Shown here piece after piece: positions 41,875-51,244 of a stretch of 64,000 nucleotides of DNA. Position numbers and translations under genes: made by a program. Numbering within the stretch: position 1 is the first letter of the stretch; each line of letters begins with the position of its first letter. The notes under the pieces are model-generated. The model was not told where the DNA came from. It was given only the letters and a program-made list of their open reading frames with translations, and did not search any database. The stretch is from CAWFQB01 sp965277875 (GTDB lineage Bacteria > Armatimonadota > Chthonomonadetes > Chthonomonadales > Chthonomonadaceae): the NCBI GenBank assembly GCA_965277875.1, contig CBDIDV010000002.1, positions 4,464,001-4,528,000 on the forward strand, given 5' to 3'.

Positions 41875-42687
41875 TCAGGGATTTTTGCGGCGGTCGAACA
41901 TGCTCCACTGCGTGGGCGCGGTTCCCGTGCATTCCGGCCCGCCTGACGACGACCAGGTCTGCTCGTACTTGAGCTGCTTGGCATGGCAGTCCGTGAACAG
42001 CAGCGTGGCGCGAAGCTGATGCTGCGGGTCGTTGTTGGGGCTGCTGTCGAACCAGTGCGATTTGCGCGGGTATTGCAGCAGGTTCGCGCCGGTCGGGTCC
42101 TTGTACAAGCACCAATCCTGTGTGCCGGACAGATCCTGATGCACGGAAAACGGGTTGTCCACGTTGCTGCCGGTCTCCCACCGCTCATACACGGCCACCA
42201 TGCTCGCCGTTGTGTCTATCTGCGAAATGGCCGCGCCCCATCCCACATGCGAAATGCCGCTGGGCAGCGAACAGTCGGCGGCGACCTGATCGCGCGGCCC
42301 CGCCGTCAGGACGAAACTGCGCTTGCGCGACTGCGACACGCCCGTTCCCGGCCCGGTGCTGTCGGAAGGACACACGAATATCTGCGTGTTTTTCAGATAG
42401 GGCTGGATGATGGCGTTCCACTGCGTGCCGTTGATAGCGCTTCCCCCGGCCCCGCAGATGTCGGTGGGGTCCGACTGCCGCGTCGGTACGAAACGCTCAT
42501 CGTAATCCTGAAGGTACATGTGCAGGCCCAGGCCGATCTGCTTGGCGTTGCTCAGGCAGCTTGTGGCCCGCGCTTTTTCGCGCGCCTGCGCGAAGACCGG
42601 GAACAGGATGGCGGCGAGAATCGCTATTATCGCGATTACGACGAGCAGTTCGATGAGCGTGAATGCGCGGGTGCGTAAAGATTGCAT
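41875..42687 (-). CDS. Type IV pilin-like protein, DUF1559
   Basis: A 270-residue protein. The N-terminal methylation motif reads RAFTLIELLVVIAIIAILAA, then FPVFAQAREKARATSCLSNAKQIGLGLHMYLQDYDERFVP, the Armatimonadota-style DUF1559 start. The residue before Phe is Ala rather than the usual Gly at the prepilin-peptidase site, which may slow cleavage. The C-terminal part is a pseudopilin-like globular domain ending at DCHAKQLKYEQTWSSSG. Exported through the type II/IV pilus route. Confidence 0.88.
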   Translation of the reverse strand: MQSLRTRAFTLIELLVVIAIIAILAAILFPVFAQAREKARATSCLSNAKQIGLGLHMYLQDYDERFVPTRQSDPTDICGAGGSAINGTQWNAIIQPYLKNTQIFVCPSDSTGPGTGVSQSRKRSFVLTAGPRDQVAADCSLPSGISHVGWGAAISQIDTTASMVAVYERWETGSNVDNPFSVHQDLSGTQDWCLYKDPTGANLLQYPRKSHWFDSSPNNDPQHQLRATLLFTDCHAKQLKYEQTWSSSGGPECTGTAPTQWSMFDRRKNP

Positions 42688-42759
42688 TTTTACTCCTGAA
42701 TTTCTACTTCTAAAAAGAGAGGTTTCATCTAAATCGAAAAAGAAGACGAACGCGTCAGG

Positions 42760-43593
<834 letters not shown>

Positions 43594-43910
43594 TGCAGTA
43601 AATCTCCTGTTGGGTGCGTTGGTGCGGCTTTGTTTGATGGATGCCGCCCTGTTCAAGATGACTTCTTCCGATGTCGCAGACGGCAGTGTCGCAGCGCCGA
43701 CAGGGAGGAAGCAAAAATGAAGGATGGAACATTGTCCGGCCTATCATGTCACGCACTGCGCGATGCCATTGTTAGCCGATACAGAACATTCAAAAACCGT
43801 AAACAAGCGGATTATAACATTATTTATGATTCTTGTCAATAGCTTATCTGCGAATAAAAGCACAATAGTATATTTGTATTCGCTAGGATCGTAAACTTCC
43901 CGACATTATG
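43594..43910. other. Intergenic region upstream of the pilin-like genes
   Basis: About 320 bases. The promoter of the pilin-like operon should be here on the minus strand. The 43790-43880 part is AT-rich, but I cannot fix a -35/-10 pair. No gene is supported. Confidence 0.4.
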
Positions 43911-44002
43911 TAAAAACAAACCGGACGCGCTCCCCATCGCCGACAGTTCAACGCCTGTCGGTAATAGAGAACGCGCCCGATTCGTTTGTTCTTCTCTGTC
44001 TT
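43911..44002 (-). terminator. Long-stem terminator of the CBM/FN3 secreted protein gene
   Basis: On the minus strand, AACAAACGAATCGGGCGCG pairs imperfectly with GCGCGTCCGGTTTGTTT. Between them is an internal CCGACAG/CTGTCGG hairpin. TTTTT follows. It lies just after the stop at 44021. Confidence 0.7.
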
Positions 44003-44020
44003 CTTTACACTTCTAGAGAT

Positions 44021-45430
44021 TTAGTAGCTGTAGGGGATCAGTTCGCAGCGGAAGCCGCTGGGATTAGTCACGCTCGCGCCGGTGTTGACGACGGTAAAGC
44101 GGAGCGTGTTGGTTCCCGCCACGAAGCCGCTGCCCAGCGTAAAGCCGCCCCAGACGTTCAGGGACGCGGGCAGGCCCGCGACGATGGTGACGCCGTTGAG
44201 GACAATGGCCGTGATCTGGTTGTCGGCCAGCGCGCGGCCTGAAACGCCCACGCGGGCGGGATTGCCGCTGACCGTAAATGTCGTTTCGTAGATGTACGTG
44301 CCGGGGAGGTCGGTATTCAGGCTTTCATCCGCGCTTGGCGAGATCCACTTGGAAGCGGCGCTGTCCGCCAGCCATAGCGAGGGTTGAATGGGAGACTTCT
44401 GAAGCGTGACAAAGGGCGCATACGCGCCGCCGCCTGACGGCATACTGACAAGCGTATAATGCGCGTCCTGCAGGCCGTCCGCGAGGGGAAAGCCCCAGTT
44501 ATCCAGGCCCGTGCTGAACAGTCCGGTCAGGTTGGGGGTGAACAGCGTGGTCGCGCTCGCCTGATTGGACAGCCCGCTTTCGCCCACGCTCGATGTGGCC
44601 GTGACCACATAGTAACACGTCGTTCCCGCGAGCAATCCCGCGTCCAGATAGGTCGTGCCGCCCAATCCCGCTGCCACGGTGGTATACGGCCCGCCGCTGA
44701 CCAGACTGCGCTTGACGCTGTACGAGCTTGCCCCGACACTGGCCGTCCACGCTAAGGCAATCGCCCCGTTTCCCGGCGCGGCAGTGAGGTTCAGGGGCGC
44801 GGGGGGCGGGCGCGGCACAAGGCCCGCGCCCAGATAGATGTCATCCATGTAAAACGGCAGTTGCGGCCCGCCGCTCGTGTCCACGATCTCAAAGCCGCAG
44901 AACTTGGTGACGGCATTCACGCGCAGATCGGTCAGCGGCACGATCACCCGATGCCACTGGCCTGCCGTGACTACGCCGCCGTCTATGTAGCTGTCCAGAG
45001 CGACGCTGATCTGCGCGGCGTTGTTCAGCACACCCGCAATCGCCAGTTTGCGCCCGGTCTTGCTGCCGCCGTGTATCCAGAAGACCAGGCTGCTGTACAG
45101 CGTGTCGGATTGCGGGGAACAGTGCAGGTACAGGCCCATGCCCGACGAGTCCAGACTGACTTTGAGGCTGCGCGACCCCGTATGCGCGACATCCGCGCTC
45201 GCAAAGTCGGTGCGGCACCACGACCAGTTCTGCCATGTTGAGGAAAGATTGTCCGTATACAGGTTCTGGTTTCCCTGCGCCCGCGCATCCGAGGGCAGGC
45301 CCGCGAGCATGGCTGTTATTGTGGCTATCACAAAGAGCAGCGCGATCCATGCGCCCCGGCCACTCCGCCGCCCGATGACTGTATAAAAGCCGCCTGATCG
45401 CTCTGCAAACAAATCCATGTCCTGCCGCAT
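44021..45430 (-). CDS. Secreted modular protein: CBM-like, FN3 and C-terminal beta domain
   Basis: A 469-residue protein; GGAGGGG precedes the ATG. The signal segment ALLFVIATITAMLAGLPSDARAQ is followed by a carbohydrate-binding-like beta sandwich (LSSTWQNWSWCRTDF ... LVFWIHGGSKTGRKLAIAG ... FYMDDIYLG) and an FN3 domain (APLNLTAAPGNGAIALAWTAS ... YYVVTATSSVGESGLSNQAS). The C-terminal module begins NLTGLFSTGLDNWG and ends NPSGFRCELIPYSY. All three modules also occur in the GH44 protein, so it may be a non-catalytic companion for polysaccharide binding. Confidence 0.8.
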   Translation of the reverse strand: MRQDMDLFAERSGGFYTVIGRRSGRGAWIALLFVIATITAMLAGLPSDARAQGNQNLYTDNLSSTWQNWSWCRTDFASADVAHTGSRSLKVSLDSSGMGLYLHCSPQSDTLYSSLVFWIHGGSKTGRKLAIAGVLNNAAQISVALDSYIDGGVVTAGQWHRVIVPLTDLRVNAVTKFCGFEIVDTSGGPQLPFYMDDIYLGAGLVPRPPPAPLNLTAAPGNGAIALAWTASVGASSYSVKRSLVSGGPYTTVAAGLGGTTYLDAGLLAGTTCYYVVTATSSVGESGLSNQASATTLFTPNLTGLFSTGLDNWGFPLADGLQDAHYTLVSMPSGGGAYAPFVTLQKSPIQPSLWLADSAASKWISPSADESLNTDLPGTYIYETTFTVSGNPARVGVSGRALADNQITAIVLNGVTIVAGLPASLNVWGGFTLGSGFVAGTNTLRFTVVNTGASVTNPSGFRCELIPYSY

Positions 45431-45775
45431 TTATCGCCCCTCCGTGGAACCGCCCTTTTGTTCGTGCCGTCGCGCTTGTCACGCGCGTGTGCGCGTCTGA
45501 CCGGCGCACTATTTAGAAGGTTGTTCCACATCTTGGGCGTAAGTGGCATTATTATCATTGCGGCGTTGTCAGGCATCAGCGCGATCAAAGCTACAATCTC
45601 TTTGTTCTTCTCATTCGCTCTTCTCATCTGCTTTTCTCAAACGATCTGCGCTGTTCCGGGCGTAGCCGTGATTCTGCCGAGGCGCGAATATGCCGCTTGA
45701 AAATACGGGTTCGATGTGGCATACTGAGGCCAAAACTTACTCCGGCATATTTGGCTGTTAAAAGCAAAATCGTTC

Positions 45776-45808
45776 TTGACAGACGGTGTGCCGTGTGTTT
45801 TACGGCAC
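45776..45808 (+). promoter_or_regulatory. Promoter with overlapping palindrome upstream of the PemK/MazF pair
   Basis: TTGACA at 45776-45781 is followed 17 bases later by a weak T-rich -10. The inverted repeat GTGCCGT (45788-45794) / ACGGCAC (45802-45808) overlaps the -10. A second pair, CAGAC/GTCTG, flanks it. This arrangement suits autoregulation by the antitoxin. The rest of the 440-base gap to 45430 has no supported gene. Confidence 0.5.
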
Positions 45809-45870
45809 AGAGTTAGCCTGTCTGCCGTGTGTACAAAAACGGGCAGGCATAAAATTGCGCGAGGAATGTT

Positions 45871-46125
45871 ATGAACGACGAGCAGAAAAATGATCTTGTG
45901 ACAACCAGGACGATGGAGATTGCGTCTGTTGCGGCGGACACGCCTGTGTCTGTTTTGCCTGTTGTCACGGACACGGACGCCGCGCCAGTTGATACACTGG
46001 AGTGCGCTGAAGAGGAAAAATCTCGCCGCGCATGGCTGAATTTCGCAAGCCAGGATGCTTTGCGTAGATTGTGGGATACGCCGGAGGAGGATGAGGCTTG
46101 GCGCGATTTGCTAAAGGAGATATAG
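45871..46125 (+). CDS. Putative antitoxin partner of a PemK/MazF-like toxin
   Basis: An 84-residue acidic protein. Its second half (SRRAWLNFASQDALRRLWDTPEEDEAWRDLLKEI) is a short hydrophilic helix pair of the kind found upstream of PemK-like toxins in cyanobacteria and Chloroflexi. The N-terminal half is disordered, with no clear DNA-binding fold. It overlaps the toxin gene by 28 bases. Confidence 0.7.
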   Translation: MNDEQKNDLVTTRTMEIASVAADTPVSVLPVVTDTDAAPVDTLECAEEEKSRRAWLNFASQDALRRLWDTPEEDEAWRDLLKEI

Positions 46126-46457
46126 TCATCCTCCCTTTTCCGCTATCGGGGCAGGCCGAGTTCAAGCCGCGCCCTGCCGTTGTTCTCGCTTCCTGGAGTT
46201 ACGGCAGCGGCAATGACTATCTGGTGAGCATTATTACATCGCAAAACGCGCCCGACCCTTCTATCATCGAATTTGACTCAACCAGGGATGTAGAAAGCGG
46301 CGTCCTGATAAACAGAACGCCGAGCGGCAAGAGTTATCTTCGTCCGGCATATCTTTATGCGGTGGGAGAAGCGCAGATATACAAGCGGGCCTGCACTCTG
46401 AAAAAGGAGTTGGTGGACGCTGTTGTAGAAAGCATATTTTCTTTGCTGAGGCCATGA
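46098..46457 (+). CDS. PemK/MazF-family endoribonuclease toxin
   Basis: A 119-residue protein of the CcdB/PemK barrel fold: ARFAKGDIVILPFPLSGQAEFKPRPAVVLAS at the N-terminus, then YLVSIITSQ and SGVLINRTPSGKSYLRPAYLYAV. The first two blocks are the RNA-binding and catalytic face in MazF. The start is TTG 46098, with GGAGG about 10 bases upstream, inside the antitoxin gene. It would cleave mRNA unless bound by the upstream antitoxin (family knowledge). Confidence 0.85.
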   Translation: MARFAKGDIVILPFPLSGQAEFKPRPAVVLASWSYGSGNDYLVSIITSQNAPDPSIIEFDSTRDVESGVLINRTPSGKSYLRPAYLYAVGEAQIYKRACTLKKELVDAVVESIFSLLRP

Positions 46458-46558
46458 TAGAGGTAGATGCCATTCTCCCATCAGGCCGACGCAATAGTAT
46501 AGCGCTGCTTTAACTTGATCGCAGAGTAAGCAGACGGCCAGAAGTAGGCAAATACACG

Positions 46559-46606
46559 AACAGCGCGGGCCGTATGAGAGATTTCCCTCATACGGCCCGC
46601 GCTGTT
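46559..46606. terminator. Bidirectional terminator with 20-bp stem
   Basis: AACAGCGCGGGCCGTATGAG and CTCATACGGCCCGCGCTGTT pair perfectly around an 8-base loop, between the convergent PemK-like gene and the GH44 gene. Confidence 0.9.
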
Positions 46607-46653
46607 TGCCCGTGGCAGGCCCGGTGGCCGGACGCCGGGGGGTTACTGCCTGT

Positions 46654-49600
46654 CTACTTGATGGACGTGATCTCGCAGCGGAAGCCGCTGGGATTGCCGT
46701 CCGGCGACCAGTTTCGCACGACGATCTGCACCGTGTTCGTGCCGGACTGGAGCGCGCTGCCGGGCAGGGCGAAGTTTGTCCATGCCTGGAAGCTGCTGGT
46801 CACGTTGGAGGCAATCGTCTGGCCGTTGAGGGTGATGGACATCACCTGATTGTCGGCGGCGATACGTCCGCTGATGGTCATTTTGCTCACGTCGCCGACC
46901 GCGCTGAACGTGGTCTGGTAGGTGTAATCGCCGGCAGCGTCTGAACAGGCGCCTTCATCCGCGACGGGCGAGATCCACTTGGACGCGCTTGTATCGAGCA
47001 TCCACGCGCCGTTGACGATGGGCCACTTTTGCAGGGTTACGTAGGTCGTGCCGCTTTTGCCGCCGGGTGTGCTGACCAGACTGTAATGTCCGTCCCCGCT
47101 GCCGTCCGCAAGTGGGTTGCCGCTGCTGTCCAGCCCCGTGCTGAACAGGCCCGTGATGGCCGGGGTGGCTATTGAGACCCCGCTGGCCTCGTTGCTGTTG
47201 GCGCTTTCGCCGCCCGCCCCCGTTGCGGTCACGACATAATAGTACGTCGTGCCTGCCACAGCGGTCGTATCCGCATAGGAGGTCGTGGCAGACGTGCCGA
47301 CCGTGGTGTACGCGCCGCCTTTGGTGACGCCGCGCTTCACGTTGTAGCCGGTCGCATTCGTCGAGGCCGTCCAGGCCAGGGCGATCTGCCCGGTTCCGCC
47401 CGTGGCAGTCAGGCTTGTGGGCGCGGCGGGCGCGGACGGCCCCGTCACGACGCCTGACGACGGACTTGTCAGTTCACAGCGGAAGCCGCTGGGATTGGTA
47501 CCCGGCCCTCCGTTTTGCAGCACAAACTGGAGCGTGTTCTTGCCGCTCAACATGCCGCTGTTCAGGACGAAACTGCTGAACGATTGGAAGCCGCCGCTGA
47601 CGTTTGTAGCGACCGTCTGACCGTTCAGGATGATCGCTGTGACCGCGTTGTCGCCCGCCGTCAGGCCGTTGATTTTTACCGTGCCGGGGTCACCCGTAAT
47701 GGTGAACGTGGTCTGGTACGTGTAGCTGCCGGGGGCGTCCACATTAGTGGATTCGTCGGCTACGGGCGAGATCCACTTGGACGTGGCCGTGTCGAGCATC
47801 CACAAGCCGCTGCCGATGGGCAGCTTTTGCAGGGTCACGTAGGCCGTGCCGCTTTTGCCGTTCGGTGTGCTGACCAGGCTGTAATGTATGTCCCCGCTGC
47901 CGTCCGCTGCCGGCTTGCCGCTGCCGTCAAAGCCCGTACTGAACAGGCCCGTAACGACGCCCGCATTGGCCGAGGGCGTGGCGCTGGCCTCGTTGCTGCC
48001 GGCGCTTTCGCCGCCCGCGCTGACGGCCGACACGACATAGTAGTAGGTCGTGCCGTTCACGACATTGATGTCTGTGTAGGCGGTCGTCGCAGCCGTACCG
48101 ACCGTGGCGTATGGATCGCCTTTAGTCACGCTGCGCTTCACGTTATAAACGGTCGCGCCCGGCGAGGCCGTCCAGTTCAGGGCCACGCTGCCCCCGCCCG
48201 GCCAGGCGGTCAGGGCGGTGGGCGCGGCCGGGGCCGTCAGCTTGACAGGTATCACCAGCAGGGTGATGCTTTGCGCGGGCAGCGTGGTCTTGACGGTCTC
48301 GCTGCTCGTGCCGGGCAGGGTCATGTCGGCCAGGCGGGTGATCACGTTTGTACTCGTCAACTGGTATACCTGCGCCGCCCCGGTCGTGCCGGCGTTGGCG
48401 AGGCTGAGGGTGACGGGCAGGGCGTTGGTCAGCGATTTGTTGATGAGCATGATGGTCTGCGCGTTGTCGCTTGAGCGCGTGGCCGCGAAGCTGCTCACGT
48501 TGTCGGGATCGGCGGCCGTGTCGGTCACGCTGACATCGCCGAAACCATTGTTGCTGCCATCCACGTTGCGGTACATTTTGTAGGCGTTATAAACGGGCGT
48601 GTTCACGTTGGGCGTCGTCCAGCGCGTCGCCATGTCCAGCCCCTCGCGCCCAAAGATGCCCAGCACGTCGGCCTGCGTGGTCGCGCCGTTGATGTGGCCT
48701 TCCGCGCCCCAGTTGTACTCGGTCACGGCGGTTTTCAGGCCGGGATAGTACGTATTGACCCAGCCCTTCATGCGCGGGACAAGCTGCACGGTGTTGTTGA
48801 TCCAGGTCTCGTCTATGTAGCGCGGATCCCACAGGCTGCGCGTGGAGCGATTGCGGCGCAGCTGCATCGCGGTCGAAACGTCGTCGCCGTACTCGCCGCC
48901 CTGCGGATAGTAATGCAGGCTGAATACGTCCAGGGATTTCGCGCCCGTAGCCATGTCGTTTTTGTGCAGGGCATCCAGCAGCCAGGGCATGATGTCCATG
49001 TTGCCGTGCGCGGCGCGGTCGGGAAAGCCGTTCCAGCCGTTGGCCTGCGCGTACTGAATATCGTAGCCGCTGTACTGGTAGTTGGTCCAGCCCCATTCTT
49101 CCGGCCCGACGATCTGCGCGCCGGGATCCACGGCCTTGATCTTGGCGGCGTAGTCTATGGTCTTGTTCTTGAGTTCGTCATACGTGACGCCGACGGGGTG
49201 AACGTCGCGGTGCGTCTGATTCCAGATGCCCGGCTCGTTGTCCAGGATGTAATACTTCAGGCCGCCCTTGGCAGCCGTGCCGAGCGCGCTGACAAAGTGC
49301 CTGGCCCAATTCTGCTGAAACGCGCTGTCGGCAGGCACATACGCGTCGTTGGGATCGTTGCCGGTGACGTTCGCGCCGCTGGTCAACTGCCCGTTGCCCC
49401 AGATGTTGTCGGCCCCGGTCTGCGCGCCGTACTTGGATGTCGAGAAGCTGCCCAGTGTGCCTCGGTTCGGCCCCAGTTTGGCGACCCAGCCGATCATGGG
49501 AATGGTCATCATGGCCTGCGCCCCGGCCGCATTGCTGGCCGAGATGAAGCCGTCTGCAAACGCGCTGGGCGTGGCGTCGCCTTCGCTCAGGCTCTCGTAG

Positions 49601-50367
49601 TACCAGTCGCTGCCGTGGTTGCTCGCATTGAGCATCCAGTTATAGCCGGACGCCGCGTTGCCGCCGGAGCGGTTGAGCGTGATGCCCAGGTCTGCGATCA
49701 CGGCCGCGGAGGGATAGGCCAGGCCGTAGATCGCCGGGTTGATGGCGTGGGGCGCGCCCTTGAAGTCCACACTGACGGCCTGATCCACGGGGGGCGCGGG
49801 GGGAGGCAGGGTCTCGTTGCCCAGCATCACATCGTCAATGTAAAACGCGGGCTGCGCCTGGCCGCTGCTGTCGACAAGCCAGAAGCCGGTCATGCCCGCC
49901 GTGCTGCCCAGATTAATGGACGCAAGCGGAACCACGACCTTGTGCCACACGTTGGCAAGTACGCCGCCGCCGTCAATGTAGGGCGTCAGCGAGATTTGCT
50001 GCTGCTGATTGCCGTTCAGGTTGCCGCAGACGTTGAGATTGCGGCCCGATGCCGCGCCGCCGTTGATCCAGAAGGAAAGCGTCGTATATCCGGTGGTGTT
50101 GATGGGGTCGCAGTGCAGGGCAAAGCCCGCCCACGCCCGCGAGGAGAAGTCTATTTTGATGCTGTCCGCGCCCGCATGGACGTATTCGGTCGAGCCGAAA
50201 TCCACGCCGCACCAAGACCAGTTCTGCCAGCCGCCGGCCAGTGAGTCCACGTAAATGTTATAGTTGGCCACCGACGACTGTGCCAGAACCGGCAGGCAGG
50301 GGAGGCTCAGAGTAACCGTATTCATCAGAGTCAGCAGCATCGCAGCACAAGAAAACCCGCGTCGCAT
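46654..50367 (-). CDS. Glycoside hydrolase family 44 modular glycanase
   Basis: A 1237-residue secreted enzyme (signal peptide, then LPVLAQ). Order: a CBM-like sandwich at about 35-190 (LAGGWQNWSWCGVDF, FYIDDVMLG); GH44 catalytic domain at about 200-700 with acid/base Glu378 in LDNEPGIWNQ and nucleophile Glu550 in AVTEYNWGAEGH; then two tandem units, each an FN3 domain followed by a beta module running from GLFSTGxD to NPSGFRCEL. GH44 enzymes cut cellulose, xyloglucan or related beta-glucans. AGGAGAG precedes the ATG. The nearby 44021 protein shares its accessory modules. Confidence 0.92.
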   Translation of the reverse strand: MRRGFSCAAMLLTLMNTVTLSLPCLPVLAQSSVANYNIYVDSLAGGWQNWSWCGVDFGSTEYVHAGADSIKIDFSSRAWAGFALHCDPINTTGYTTLSFWINGGAASGRNLNVCGNLNGNQQQQISLTPYIDGGGVLANVWHKVVVPLASINLGSTAGMTGFWLVDSSGQAQPAFYIDDVMLGNETLPPPAPPVDQAVSVDFKGAPHAINPAIYGLAYPSAAVIADLGITLNRSGGNAASGYNWMLNASNHGSDWYYESLSEGDATPSAFADGFISASNAAGAQAMMTIPMIGWVAKLGPNRGTLGSFSTSKYGAQTGADNIWGNGQLTSGANVTGNDPNDAYVPADSAFQQNWARHFVSALGTAAKGGLKYYILDNEPGIWNQTHRDVHPVGVTYDELKNKTIDYAAKIKAVDPGAQIVGPEEWGWTNYQYSGYDIQYAQANGWNGFPDRAAHGNMDIMPWLLDALHKNDMATGAKSLDVFSLHYYPQGGEYGDDVSTAMQLRRNRSTRSLWDPRYIDETWINNTVQLVPRMKGWVNTYYPGLKTAVTEYNWGAEGHINGATTQADVLGIFGREGLDMATRWTTPNVNTPVYNAYKMYRNVDGSNNGFGDVSVTDTAADPDNVSSFAATRSSDNAQTIMLINKSLTNALPVTLSLANAGTTGAAQVYQLTSTNVITRLADMTLPGTSSETVKTTLPAQSITLLVIPVKLTAPAAPTALTAWPGGGSVALNWTASPGATVYNVKRSVTKGDPYATVGTAATTAYTDINVVNGTTYYYVVSAVSAGGESAGSNEASATPSANAGVVTGLFSTGFDGSGKPAADGSGDIHYSLVSTPNGKSGTAYVTLQKLPIGSGLWMLDTATSKWISPVADESTNVDAPGSYTYQTTFTITGDPGTVKINGLTAGDNAVTAIILNGQTVATNVSGGFQSFSSFVLNSGMLSGKNTLQFVLQNGGPGTNPSGFRCELTSPSSGVVTGPSAPAAPTSLTATGGTGQIALAWTASTNATGYNVKRGVTKGGAYTTVGTSATTSYADTTAVAGTTYYYVVTATGAGGESANSNEASGVSIATPAITGLFSTGLDSSGNPLADGSGDGHYSLVSTPGGKSGTTYVTLQKWPIVNGAWMLDTSASKWISPVADEGACSDAAGDYTYQTTFSAVGDVSKMTISGRIAADNQVMSITLNGQTIASNVTSSFQAWTNFALPGSALQSGTNTVQIVVRNWSPDGNPSGFRCEITSIK

Positions 50368-50469
50368 TATCGCTCTCCTAAATCTCTTTTGGCAGTTTCT
50401 GGTTTTTCCTCAAAGCGGGAAGAACCGTGACGCGCAGTGTTACCCGTTTGCAGGCAACCGCGCTCATTA

Positions 50470-51080
50470 GTGACGTTTTGTGACGTTGCCGGAAAAGAGC
50501 AGTTGTAACGTCGGCACAAGGCGCAGTGATGCCGGTGAACAGGAGAAAGGATGGGCCAGGGTGAGTTCGCGTGGGCGCGCGGCCTTCGCGCCGCCTGGCG
50601 GCGCGGAAGCAGGCTGCCGGATTTGCCGTTACTAAGGCAAACCGCCGCGTCTGCCGTTACTGCGGCAAACGGGCAAGGCGCTGGTCGGAATCACTGCGCG
50701 TAATTCAGGGAGGGCTTGCGACGAGACAGCCCTGAATATGGTTGCTTAACGCGCCTGTCAGGGGGAGCGCAAACCAGGATGAAGGGACGCTGCAAAAGAA
50801 CCTGGCGGAACGGAACCGAACAGCCGTTGAAAGACGCAGCTACGCCGAACGTGTTGGAAAGTGTTCGGGTGTCTGACTCGAAGACAGCCATCTAGTGGGA
50901 AACTTGGGAATGGGAGGCAGGCAGATCGGCGCGACGGGACCGAACAGCATCAAACCGCAGGAGCGCAGGGGAAAGCGGATGATAAAGAACAGCAGCAGTG
51001 GCTGTTCAGTGGAACGTTCTTAGCATACAGGCAGCCCTTAGAAGCGTTCTCGGCGTATTCCTGTATACATCAGTAATGAT
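50470..51080. ncRNA. Candidate structured RNA or leader upstream of moeA
   Basis: A ~600-base gene-free stretch rich in hairpins. Examples are TTTGCC-gttactaa-GGCAAA and CTGCCG-ttact-GCGGCA in tandem (about 50617-50670), GAACA...TGTTC near 50988-51017, and ATACAGG...CCTGTAT enclosing 51027-51064. Purine-rich unpaired runs (GGAAAG, GGGAAAC, GGAATGGGAGG) add to the RNA-like look. It does not match RNase P RNA, tmRNA or the cobalamin and GEMM riboswitch signatures as I know them. Strand is uncertain; plus is favoured because moeA follows. Confidence 0.35.
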
Positions 51081-51244
51081 ACATTACACGGCAGGAAAAG
51101 TAAAGTCTATTTTGAAACTTTTTTATTGTATTTCGTTGCAAACTGAATGCCCACTGCAAAACGCATTGTAAATACATAATTAAGTAGACGCAATAAACCA
51201 TATTTCTCCCTCACAAAAATATTATCGGTAAAAAGGATACAAAT

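Noticed and set aside
45458..45700. 80-codon frame with a hydrophobic centre between two divergent genes
   Set aside because: No Shine-Dalgarno sequence, and the sequence is pyrimidine-rich low complexity; likely a chance frame.
50691..50891. 66-codon minus-strand frame in the region upstream of moeA
   Set aside because: It lies across hairpin-rich DNA, has no Shine-Dalgarno sequence and reads like a non-coding translation.
50540..51080. RNase P RNA or tmRNA
   Set aside because: The conserved RNase P core (GAGGAAAGTCC) and the tmRNA ends (GGGGCTG... and ...CTCCACCA) are both absent.
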